From Marinilabiliales bacterium (GTDB lineage Bacteria; Bacteroidota; Bacteroidia; Bacteroidales; PUMT01): 36,784 nt of DNA. The notes beneath the pieces were generated by a model. That model did no database searches and had not been told where the DNA came from. It saw only the letters and a list, made by a program, of their open reading frames with translations. Location of the stretch: positions 1-36,784 of the forward strand of contig REEN01000034.1 in assembly GCA_007695015.1 (NCBI GenBank). Direction: 5' to 3'. Made by a program: the position numbers and the translations under genes. Shown in pieces: positions 23,077 through 30,660 of the stretch (position 1 is its first letter; the number at the start of each line of letters is the position of its first letter).

Positions 23077-25374
23077 GTTCCTGTTCGCGGCAAGCCATGT
23101 CTGCCAGCTTACGGTAACAAGGACAAGTACAAATGCAATGGCTCCTCCCGTGAGGTAAAAGACCAGGCCCGGTTCAATCCGGTAATTGAAAACCGACAGA
23201 TATCCCTGCGAAATCATCATTGCCAGTGGAGTGGCAATAAATATCGCAATTAGCACCTGTACTATAAGCTCTCTTGATATCTTAAGCATAACCGACCCAA
23301 CAGTAGCACCAAACACCTTCCTGATACCTATCTCCTTCCTGTTCCTCTGTGCAATGAACATGGAGAGTCCGAAGAGCCCGATAAGCGAAGCTATTATGGT
23401 GAGAAGGAAAAACGCCTGCATCAGCAGCATTGCCGACACAAATGACCTGGCCTCCTCGGTCTCGTAAAGAAACTCATCATGGTATTTTATCTCAACGGGG
23501 TAATCAGGGTTAATTTCGTTCAGCAGGTCGGCAATGAAAGCATGTGTCTCTGCACGGTTCTCTGGCCTTATCCTGATAAACAGGCGAACATCATCGTTGC
23601 CGCTTTGCCGGATCAGGGATGCATTCACCGGAAATATTGGCGGAAGCGCCATATATTCGTCAATCATGCCGATAATCACAAACTGTTCCCCCCAAAGCAT
23701 AACTGTTTCGCCTATGGGATCATCATATTCGAGTATTTCAGCGGTCTGCCTGTTTATTACAATCATGTTCCCCCTGTCGGCTGTATACTCATCGGCGAAA
23801 AACCTGCCTTGCCTCATCGCTATATTGTATAGTTCAGGAAAGTCCTTTTCATAGCTGTAAATACCTGCCGGGATCCTGTTATCTTCATCCTTCCAGTTTG
23901 TTGTCTGTGAAACACCGTGACTGGGAACGGCCGACCCCCATGATACAGCCTCGATCATCGGATTGGACAGAAGTTCAGTTTTAACAACATTGAGGTCCCC
24001 CCACTTATTGCCGGGCAGTACTATGACGTTCTCAGAATCATAACCTGTTACATCCTGTTTGTCGAGGTGTTGGCCCTGTCTTTCAATCACCATGATCATC
24101 TGTATGAATACTATGGCAAGAATGAACTGGAAAGTGGTGAGTATCTTTCTGGACAAGCTCCGGCCCGAAACGGTGTTCTCCATATCCTTGAGCAGGTTAG
24201 AAGTTTTTGCCGCTGAATACCTTATGGCGGGATAGAGGCCGGCAAGCAGTACCGTTACCACGAAAAGCATCAACCCGAGGAGCAGCACTCCGGGTTCGGC
24301 CACAAGTTTTATATGGGTATCCATGAGTGAATTGAACCATGGCAGCAACAGTTCAAGCAGGATGACGGCAAGGCCGAATCCTGCAAGTGTTGACAGCATG
24401 GTGTCAACCATAAACTGGCTGAAAACATCTCTTCTCAGTGCGCCGTTTACCTTCCTGATGCCAGTCTCCTTATTCCTTGTGGCAAAAAGGATATTTGTAA
24501 GGTTAATATAGTTGAAGCATGAAGTTATCAGCACGAACAACCCCCCGAGCAAAAGCGCCAGGAACTTACCCCTGTTGTTTGCGAAAGTACCCCTGAAATG
24601 GATATCCCTGATGGGCATCAGGAAGGCGTAAATGTCGTCAATCCGGACAGGTATCTCGTAATTATCGCTTATTGTCCTGTTAAGCTCTGTAATGTCGGAG
24701 CCGGGCGCGAGTAAAAGATAAGTATTATATATTGTGGAATTGTATTGGTCGAAGTTCCAGTGAGGGAAGCTTCCCGCCAGGCTTATGGGTGCAATGATAT
24801 CGGCCCTAAGGTGGGTATTTGACGGAAGGTCTTCATAAACCCCGGTAACGGTATATTCATTTCTCTCTCCGTAAAACTCGATTCTGATGACCTTTCCGAC
24901 AGGGTCATCATTTCCGAAATACCTCCGGGCTGTCGATACAGACAACACTACGGTGTTCGGATCGGTTGAAGGGATTCCCGTCCTGAAAGGAATTGTAAAT
25001 ATTGAGAATAACGCCGAATCTGCGACCTTAATATGATCCTCGGAAAACAGGTTGTCGCCCACCCGTACAATCCCGGTTGTATTCCGTGACAGGCTGTGGT
25101 TTTCAACTTCAGGCAGTATCCCGGCAAGCGCAGGTCCTTCAGGACCGAATGAGTTGGGAGCCCACTCAACCACCCCGAACGAACCACCCAGGTAGATCTT
25201 AGCTATACGGTCGGCTTTTTCGTGACTGCTCTCATAGGTGAGTTCATGCCTTGCAAAAAGTATGGCAAGTACCGCCGATGCCAATCCGAGCGTAAGCCCT
25301 AAAATATTAATAACCGAAACTACCCTGTTCTTTAAAAGGTTCCTCCAGGCAATAACAATATAATTCAGAACCAT
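23050..25374 (-). CDS. FtsX/MacB-type ABC transporter permease
   Basis: This protein of about 774 residues has the double FtsX layout common in Bacteroidota. It comprises an N-terminal helix (IVIAWRNLLKNRVVSVINILGLTLGL), a periplasmic MacB-core domain and three helices with NKETGIRKVNGA. A fourth helix, a second periplasmic domain and a final three-helix FtsX block with RNRKEIGIRKVFGA follow. Such permeases work with a separate ATPase to export or release lipids, peptides or lipoproteins mechanically; no ATPase gene is adjacent. The ATG at 25374 is chosen because MVLNYIVIAWRNL is the family N-terminus; 15 upstream in-frame residues look non-coding. Confidence 0.9.
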   Translation of the reverse strand: MVLNYIVIAWRNLLKNRVVSVINILGLTLGLASAVLAILFARHELTYESSHEKADRIAKIYLGGSFGVVEWAPNSFGPEGPALAGILPEVENHSLSRNTTGIVRVGDNLFSEDHIKVADSALFSIFTIPFRTGIPSTDPNTVVLSVSTARRYFGNDDPVGKVIRIEFYGERNEYTVTGVYEDLPSNTHLRADIIAPISLAGSFPHWNFDQYNSTIYNTYLLLAPGSDITELNRTISDNYEIPVRIDDIYAFLMPIRDIHFRGTFANNRGKFLALLLGGLFVLITSCFNYINLTNILFATRNKETGIRKVNGALRRDVFSQFMVDTMLSTLAGFGLAVILLELLLPWFNSLMDTHIKLVAEPGVLLLGLMLFVVTVLLAGLYPAIRYSAAKTSNLLKDMENTVSGRSLSRKILTTFQFILAIVFIQMIMVIERQGQHLDKQDVTGYDSENVIVLPGNKWGDLNVVKTELLSNPMIEAVSWGSAVPSHGVSQTTNWKDEDNRIPAGIYSYEKDFPELYNIAMRQGRFFADEYTADRGNMIVINRQTAEILEYDDPIGETVMLWGEQFVIIGMIDEYMALPPIFPVNASLIRQSGNDDVRLFIRIRPENRAETHAFIADLLNEINPDYPVEIKYHDEFLYETEEARSFVSAMLLMQAFFLLTIIASLIGLFGLSMFIAQRNRKEIGIRKVFGATVGSVMLKISRELIVQVLIAIFIATPLAMMISQGYLSVFNYRIEPGLVFYLTGGAIAFVLVLVTVSWQTWLAANRNPVDVLRYE

Positions 25375-25702
25375 ATTAACTGGTTTTTTACAGGCATTTT
25401 GCTGCATAATGCATGCCATGCCTCACATATTACTGATAGCAAAAATATTACAATTTCATAGCATATTGCCATTGTTCTTTGATTAATTGAGGAATGTTCG
25501 ATAACGAACTTTACAGCCCATAATCTGTCCGCTACCGTACACCGCTATCCCGGAGTTTTCAATACACCGCATCCTGTAATTATAGCCCAAAAATACCAGT
25601 CATGTCACAACATATCTCAACAAGCAAACAAAAAAGGATTTAGTCCACCACACTTCTGCAACGACTGTCGCATCTCTTTCATGGTCAAAGTCGCAGAGGT
25701 TT
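25375..25702. other. Divergent intergenic region
   Basis: No gene was seen. The region holds a GTTCG-ATAA-CGAAC dyad at 25496-25509 that could be an operator. Near 25652-25698 CTGC..CGACT and AGTCG-CAG can pair across a long loop ahead of a T-run. That T-run also forms the -33 box of the next gene, so a terminator reading is less likely than a promoter reading. Confidence 0.35.
25440..25447 (-). promoter_or_regulatory. Candidate -7 element for the permease gene
   Basis: The minus strand reads TATTTTTG, an exact TAnnTTTG match, about 65 bp upstream of the permease ATG. No TTG lies at the right -33 distance. Confidence 0.35.
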
Positions 25703-25733
25703 TTTGTTTTACCCCTGCCTAATTGTTATATTG
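25703..25733 (+). promoter_or_regulatory. Promoter of the TIM-barrel lipoprotein gene
   Basis: TTTG at 25703-25706, a 20-bp spacer and TATATTG at 25727-25733 resemble the -33/-7 pair, with one T missing in the -7 box. The start would be near 25739, which rules out the upstream in-frame TTG at 25704 as initiation codon. Confidence 0.45.
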
Positions 25734-25757
25734 CAGTTCTCACATAATTTAATGCTC

Positions 25758-26873
25758 ATGACTAAAAAAACTACCAATGTGTTAATTGCAGCCCTTGCCT
25801 TGCTTGCATTTACTTCCTGTTCCCCTTCCGGGGAAGAAAACGAAACATCACCCTTTATAAAAGGAATTTACGGCAACCCTGGATCATTGCTTGAAGCCGG
25901 CTATTCATTTGACTCACTGGGCATGAACGCAGTCTTTGTAAGAAGCATATCGCTCAAAAGGGAGTTTTATGAAGCGGCCAGAAACCAGGGGTGCAAAGTC
26001 TTTGTTGAGTTTCCTACCCTTCTTGGCAGAAACTATGTTGACAACCATCCTGATGCATGGCCCATAGATGAAAATGGGGAGCAGTCCCCGGCAGCGGACT
26101 GGTTCATGGGGGTTTGTCCGGTCAATCAGGGCTTCAGGGAGCACCGGGCGGCACAGCTCAGGGATATACTTACCGAATTTGATGTTGACGGCATCTTCCT
26201 CGATTACCTCCACTGGCACGCGCAGTTCGAGACCCCCGACCCTATTCTACCCGAAACATGTTTTTGCGATGACTGTACCGGGCTGTTCCAGGAATATTCG
26301 GGAATTAAGCTATCGCACGAAGACATCCCCGGAAAGGCCGGATGGATACTTGCCAATGCCGAATCCGAATGGAGAAGATGGAGAAACAGCATCATAAATA
26401 TGTGGGTTGACGATATGGGCGATATAATAAGGGAACTCAGCCCCGGGACTCTGCTCGGTGTCTTTTACTGTTCCTGGTACCCCTCTGACCACAATTCATC
26501 GCTATACCGGATACTGGGCATCGATGTGCGGACCCTGGCAGAAAGAGTTGACGTCCTTTCGCCAATGCTGTTCCACAGAATGAAAGCAAGGCCGCCGGAA
26601 TGGGTTGGCGAATATGTCGATTGGCTCGGCAGTACAACCGGGGCCGGCACTGCAGGAAAGCCGCAGATATGGCCCATCGTGCAGGCGCATAACAATCCCG
26701 GCATTGTCACACCCGAAGAGTTCAGGCAGGTAATGCTTGAAGGATCGCGGCCGCCCGCCTCGGGGATAATGATGTTTTCCGATGTCTCACTCCTGGATGA
26801 TCCCCTTAAGATTACCGTTATGAAGGAGCTTTATACAGAAGGGGAGTTACCCCCTGGGAACCGGGATCTCTGA
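25758..26873 (+). CDS. Putative TIM-barrel glycoside hydrolase-like lipoprotein
   Basis: The 371-residue protein has a lipoprotein signal (MTKKTTNVLIAALALLAFTSC, Cys21). The mature part looks like a (beta/alpha)8 glycosidase. FVRSISLKREFYEAARNQGC resembles the second strand, DVDGIFLDYLHWH (Asp149) resembles a catalytic strand, and CFCDDCTGLF (Cys168, 170, 173) resembles the cysteine cluster seen in several hypothetical glycosyl hydrolase families. Substrate and catalytic acid/base are unclear. The ATG at 25752 (two codons earlier) is equally possible; the TTG at 25704 lies in the promoter. Its 3' end is embedded in 16-bp tandem repeats. Confidence 0.7.
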   Translation: MTKKTTNVLIAALALLAFTSCSPSGEENETSPFIKGIYGNPGSLLEAGYSFDSLGMNAVFVRSISLKREFYEAARNQGCKVFVEFPTLLGRNYVDNHPDAWPIDENGEQSPAADWFMGVCPVNQGFREHRAAQLRDILTEFDVDGIFLDYLHWHAQFETPDPILPETCFCDDCTGLFQEYSGIKLSHEDIPGKAGWILANAESEWRRWRNSIINMWVDDMGDIIRELSPGTLLGVFYCSWYPSDHNSSLYRILGIDVRTLAERVDVLSPMLFHRMKARPPEWVGEYVDWLGSTTGAGTAGKPQIWPIVQAHNNPGIVTPEEFRQVMLEGSRPPASGIMMFSDVSLLDDPLKITVMKELYTEGELPPGNRDL

Positions 26874-26910
26874 TGAAAGGGACTTCTGATGTCCGGAGCT
26901 TATGATGCTG
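26863..26910. repeat. Three 16-bp tandem repeats spanning the stop codon
   Basis: Units at 26863, 26879 and 26895 share GGGA..TCTGATG or close variants (11/16 between units 1 and 2, 10/16 between 2 and 3). The first unit contains the last codons and TGA of the lipoprotein gene. Confidence 0.6.
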
Positions 26911-26988
26911 AACGCACTTTCAATCCACCGGGCCCCCGCCGGCCAATGTTTCAGGATGTAAATAAGTCTAACCAAACAATACAATACC

Positions 26989-28080
26989 ATGGAAACTATC
27001 AATCACTTTAAAAAGATAATGGCCGGCTTGCTTTTCCTGCTTCTGGCCAGTGCCCTGAATGCCCAGGAAAATATCAAAGATGAAATTATGGAGGGTGTGG
27101 ACGGACACTTCTATAACCTGAGGCACAGGCTTGATGTCCTGGAGAAGAAAATTGACGATGTACTCTGGTTCAAAAGAGTGGGAGATGTTGCACATATCGA
27201 CAAGGTGTTCCTTGCCGGGGCGCCGCCGGCACATGCAGACCGGGCAACAACACTGGCAGGCGTCAACCCGGTCAAGTTCTGGTCGTACGTATTCATTCCG
27301 AAAGGGATGGATCCTTCAAACAAATATCCATTGATAGTGCTTCCTCACGGAGGGGTTCACGGGGACTTCAACACCTACTACACACATATCATAAGAGAGC
27401 TGATGGCGCAGCAGTATATTGTGGTGGCTCCCGAATACAGGGGTAGCACAGGCTACGGGAGGCTGACATATGAGCTGATCGATTATGGGGGACTGGAGAA
27501 TGCCGATGTGAATATCAGCAGGGAATATATGATAGAGAACTACAGTATGGTTGATGAAAACCGCGTAGGTATCGTGGGCTGGAGCCATGGCGGTATGATA
27601 GCCCTGATGAATATCTTCGAACATCCCGGGGAGTATGCCTGCGCATTTGCCGGGGTGCCGGTAAGCGACCTGGTGGCCAGGATGGGATACAAAAGGCCGG
27701 CTTACGAGGATTTCTTTTCGGCCGGCTACCACATCGGGGCGATGGTACATGAAAATATTGATGAATACCGCCGCCGTTCACCTGTATATCACGCAGATAA
27801 GCTGGCAACCCCCCTGCTTATCCACACCAATACCAACGATGAGGATGTTCATGTGCTGGAGGTGCAGAACCTGATCAATGCCCTGAAGGCTGAAGACAAG
27901 AAATTTGAATACCGGGTCTTCGAAGACATCCCGGGAGGACACTCGTTCGACAGGATGGATCATGCTGAGGGCCGGAAGATCAGGTACGGTATCTACAAGT
28001 TCCTCGAACAGTACCTTGATCCGCCTGTAAGGTTCAGGAACCTGGGCGAAATGGAGAGGGCGGCCTACCGGTTCAACTGA
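26989..28080 (+). CDS. Secreted alpha/beta hydrolase, prolyl oligopeptidase (S9)-like
   Basis: This 363-residue protein has a signal peptide (IMAGLLFLLLASALNAQ). The catalytic domain shows a strand-loop VLPHGGVHGDF, VAPEYRGSTGYG, the nucleophile elbow GWSHGG with Ser199, TNTNDEDVHV with the likely Asp284, and GGHSF with His318. This is the S9 dipeptidyl-peptidase/acyl-peptide-hydrolase type of domain, but the usual N-terminal beta-propeller is missing; only about 80 residues precede the domain. It may be a peptidase or an esterase. An in-frame start at the second Met (residue 11) would also give a signal peptide. The last codons and stop are repeated just downstream. Confidence 0.85.
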   Translation: METINHFKKIMAGLLFLLLASALNAQENIKDEIMEGVDGHFYNLRHRLDVLEKKIDDVLWFKRVGDVAHIDKVFLAGAPPAHADRATTLAGVNPVKFWSYVFIPKGMDPSNKYPLIVLPHGGVHGDFNTYYTHIIRELMAQQYIVVAPEYRGSTGYGRLTYELIDYGGLENADVNISREYMIENYSMVDENRVGIVGWSHGGMIALMNIFEHPGEYACAFAGVPVSDLVARMGYKRPAYEDFFSAGYHIGAMVHENIDEYRRRSPVYHADKLATPLLIHTNTNDEDVHVLEVQNLINALKAEDKKFEYRVFEDIPGGHSFDRMDHAEGRKIRYGIYKFLEQYLDPPVRFRNLGEMERAAYRFN

Positions 28081-28116
28081 TTGCAGAGAACAACCTGCCG
28101 GTTCAACTGATTGCAG
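28064..28116. repeat. Tandem echo of the hydrolase 3' end
   Basis: A 23-bp segment containing the last four codons and TGA (28064-28086) recurs at 28094-28116 with one mismatch; the period is 30 bp. The shared core includes CCGGTTCAACTGATTGCAG. Confidence 0.92.
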
Positions 28117-28140
28117 GGGGCAGTGCCAGTCCCGGACAGT

Positions 28141-28323
28141 TTACGCCCCTGCCATATACTTTAACAGCTCATATACAAGGAAAGCAGGCCATACAAGCGC
28201 TTTGAGAAAACCGAGCACTCCTGACCAGAAAGAGGCAGCCTGGGCAATATAAAAAACTGCCGCACCTATCAGGCCAAGTCCGTAAATTGCATTTGAAGGC
28301 CCGCATTCGATTTCTTTTGCCAT
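28141..28323 (-). CDS. Small membrane protein, unknown function
   Basis: This 60-residue protein starts MAKEIECGPSNAIYGLGLIG and has two hydrophobic stretches (about 12-30 and 35-55) ending LLKYMAGA. It begins 16 bp after the stop of the gene at 28340-29089 and is probably co-transcribed. The longer open frame overlaps that gene and is not needed. I do not recognise the family. Confidence 0.6.
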   Translation of the reverse strand: MAKEIECGPSNAIYGLGLIGAAVFYIAQAASFWSGVLGFLKALVWPAFLVYELLKYMAGA

Positions 28324-28339
28324 GTAATCCAGGTTAAAG

Positions 28340-29089
28340 TCAGAGGTAAATGGTAATGCTAACATCATAGGCACTGGCAGCAAGTTCCTCCAGGCATTCC
28401 ACCCACATCTCGGCTGCCCGGGGACTCGTGGCAAGCTCTGCACCGGCCAGCTGGCCTTCCTGCATCTTTTTCAGGAGCTCCGTGGCCTCCTGCATGCGAC
28501 CCTGCGCCATAAGCTGCTGCGCACGCTCCATGACCTCTTCGCTGCTTTCAGACTCAACTCCTCCGGCGCCAATCTTCTCCTCGTATCTCTTGTAAATCAG
28601 CTCATCGGCTGCTACCAGTTTTCCGCTTTCATCTTTTTCGCTCACAAAATAACAGCGTTCAAGATAGCTGTATTTTTCTCTGATCTCATTAACCCGTGAC
28701 TCAGGTATCACTCCCTGCACTGCAAGTCCGTTCAAGCTGTTAAAAATTCGTGAAGGCACCCTTGACCTACCTTGTCTTCCGGAAATTCTTACACCGATAT
28801 CCTCAGGCATGCGACGCTGATAGGAAAAGAATGAGCTTTTTCCGCGGTCTCCGTCATCCTCTTCCATCCTGGGCTCGCCGATCTCACTTACATAATAACT
28901 CCTTACATCCTGGTAGCTGTCTTTTGTGTAATAGACGCTTACCGAATACTGCTCCCCGGATGCAAATCCGGTTTCCTCTCCCCGGGTGGCCTTAACTGCT
29001 CCGGGGTACAATGTTGGTTGCTGCTGGCAATCGGCTGCAGTATATAGAGCAGCCATTAAAATGATCACAGATAGCTGTACTTTAAACAT
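28340..29089 (-). CDS. Exported protein of unknown function
   Basis: This 249-residue protein has a signal peptide (MFKVQLSVIILMAALYTAADC). It is unclear whether Cys21 is a lipobox; the preceding residues AAD are poor. The mature chain has a domain with GEQYSVSVYYTKDSYQDVRSYY, recalling small proteins that hold an ABC-type or DUF4136-like fold, but no family can be named. A charged helical segment (SSEEVMERAQQLMAQGRMQEATELLKKMQEG, split here by domain, about 183-212) looks like one TPR-like or coiled-coil hairpin. It is followed closely by the small membrane protein gene. Confidence 0.65.
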   Translation of the reverse strand: MFKVQLSVIILMAALYTAADCQQQPTLYPGAVKATRGEETGFASGEQYSVSVYYTKDSYQDVRSYYVSEIGEPRMEEDDGDRGKSSFFSYQRRMPEDIGVRISGRQGRSRVPSRIFNSLNGLAVQGVIPESRVNEIREKYSYLERCYFVSEKDESGKLVAADELIYKRYEEKIGAGGVESESSEEVMERAQQLMAQGRMQEATELLKKMQEGQLAGAELATSPRAAEMWVECLEELAASAYDVSITIYL

Positions 29090-29187
29090 AAATTCATAGT
29101 ATTTAAAAAGTTTAAACTGGTCTTGCTATTATACAATATTAAAACATAAAACGGCAGTAAGCAAAAGATTTATGATATAAATGCCAA

Positions 29188-29196
29188 GGGGGGGGG
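29188..29196. repeat. Homopolymeric G9 tract, non-coding
   Basis: Nine consecutive G residues lie in the 137-bp gap between the MFS gene and the exported-protein gene. They read as C9 in the direction of both genes. Such a tract can change length by slippage. Confidence 0.8.
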
Positions 29197-29226
29197 TAAC
29201 TGGTGCCCGTCGCCTTAAACCCGTAT

Positions 29227-30549
29227 CTATTTCTTCCTGTTCACGTTATCTGCTTTGAAACCAAGGATGAAAAGGGTAAGTGCAACAGCAATGCAAACAA
29301 CGGTAGCCATATCATAGCTGCCGGTATACCTGTAGGAAAGGCTGAACATAAAAGGTCCGAGTGCACTGCCAATAACCATATAGCTCATGGCATAGCCTGA
29401 AATCGCCCCGAGGTGCTTTAACCCGAAAAACCGGGGCCATGTGACGGCCGACAATACCCCGAACATTCCGTTCATGATCCCGTTCCCGAATATCATCATC
29501 CACCTGTAAAAGGGCGAAACATCAAGCAGGATCAGTGCAGTCATGCTTATCAGCATGCCTAAAACCTGGAATAGGAGGAAATACTTAAGCTTAAGGTAAT
29601 CTGTAAGCCAGCTCCCGAAAAAGTGAAATAACACAGCTATTACAGATGCAGGCAGGAATATTGTAATAGCAGCCCGGTCGTCGTATCCGCTGACATTGAA
29701 AATGGAGATAACATGAAAGGTAAAGGCCGTAACATAAAGCGCCTGTAAGGCAAGGGAAAGATTGAATATCCAGAAGGAGTATGTTGCCTTAGCCTCTTTC
29801 AGGTTATACTCCTTCAGCAGTGGAATATTGGGGTCATTGTCCTTTCCGGTCTTAGTCACTTTTCCATCGGGAACCAGTCCGTATTTTACGGGGTTGTCAC
29901 GAAAAAAAACAAAGGCAAAAACAACAAATCCAACGCATGCTATGATACCGGTGATCTCCCATGCCTGCTGCCATGTATAATTCTGTATCAGCATGTCCAG
30001 GGCCCTGGGTGAATATGAGAAACCGAATGAGACGGTTATACCCAGGATTGCATTGGCAAACCCGCGCCGCTTCTCAAACCATTTCATGACCATGTTTCTC
30101 GAAACCATTGTCAGTACCCCCTGACCGAGAAAGCGGAGCATAAAAAAGCCTGCGGTCATAAGAATAAAAACAACTACCGGAAGTCCGCCAGCAGAAAATA
30201 TCCCCGAAACCAGGTTTACCACACCTGCAATATTTGACAGATACAAAAGGGTCATTCCCAGCAAAAAACCAGACATCATAGCCACGGGTCTTACCCCGTA
30301 ACGGTCATAGAGCCTGCCGGCCCAGGGAATGCAAAACCCGCTGATAATGGTCCCAACCATATAGGCAGTGCTCAGGTTTACCCTGCTGATGTCAAGTGCG
30401 CCCAAAAGGTGATCGGTAAATACGGATACACCGATTGTCTGCCCTGGAATACTCACCAGTATCCCGGCTATACCTGCAACTATTATGACCCATCCGTAGA
30501 AAAAGGGCCATCTTGCAGGTGAAAACGGTATGTTCTTGAACCTTCTCAA
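29227..30549 (-). CDS. MFS transporter, oxalate/formate antiporter (OFA)-like
   Basis: The protein has 440 residues with about twelve transmembrane helices. It opens RRFKNIPFSPARWPFFYGWV, and RWPFFYGW is typical of the OFA branch of the major facilitator superfamily. The A-motif-like loop GRLYDRYGVRP lies between helices 2 and 3. The central loop (about 205-235) and GSWLTDYLKLKYFLL follow. The substrate is likely a monocarboxylate or similar anion but cannot be fixed. The only in-frame start before the first helix is TTG at 30549; a stop lies shortly upstream. A -7 element sits only 12 bp upstream, so the leader would be very short. Confidence 0.85.
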   Translation of the reverse strand: MRRFKNIPFSPARWPFFYGWVIIVAGIAGILVSIPGQTIGVSVFTDHLLGALDISRVNLSTAYMVGTIISGFCIPWAGRLYDRYGVRPVAMMSGFLLGMTLLYLSNIAGVVNLVSGIFSAGGLPVVVFILMTAGFFMLRFLGQGVLTMVSRNMVMKWFEKRRGFANAILGITVSFGFSYSPRALDMLIQNYTWQQAWEITGIIACVGFVVFAFVFFRDNPVKYGLVPDGKVTKTGKDNDPNIPLLKEYNLKEAKATYSFWIFNLSLALQALYVTAFTFHVISIFNVSGYDDRAAITIFLPASVIAVLFHFFGSWLTDYLKLKYFLLFQVLGMLISMTALILLDVSPFYRWMMIFGNGIMNGMFGVLSAVTWPRFFGLKHLGAISGYAMSYMVIGSALGPFMFSLSYRYTGSYDMATVVCIAVALTLFILGFKADNVNRKK

Positions 30550-30560
30550 AAGTGGGCCTG

Positions 30561-30568
30561 CAAAAATA
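30561..30568 (-). promoter_or_regulatory. Candidate -7 element for the MFS gene
   Basis: The minus strand reads TATTTTTG. A TTTG is present upstream (CAAA at 30593-30596 on the plus strand) but at 24 bp, longer than the usual 19-21. Confidence 0.3.
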
Positions 30569-30633
30569 ATAAACTAACCTGTTATTGTTGAACAAACCGG
30601 AATTTAATTACCACAATTTTTAAAATGCTTTAA

Positions 30634-30641
30634 TATCTTTG
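30634..30641 (+). promoter_or_regulatory. -7 element for the gene 30661-sucA-sucB operon
   Basis: TATCTTTG matches TAnnTTTG exactly and lies 20 bp before the ATG. A second match, TAAATTTG at 30644-30651, is too close to the start to be likely. No TTG -33 box was found at standard spacing. Confidence 0.4.
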
Positions 30642-30660
30642 TTTAAATTTGTAAATCAGT

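Noticed and set aside
25652-25710. Rho-independent terminator ahead of the lipoprotein gene
   Set aside because: The stem is weak with a long loop, and the T-run is better explained as the -33 box of a correctly spaced promoter.
28324-28443. 40-residue extension of the small membrane protein
   Set aside because: It lies almost wholly inside the coding region of the upstream exported protein in another frame and lacks membrane-protein character.
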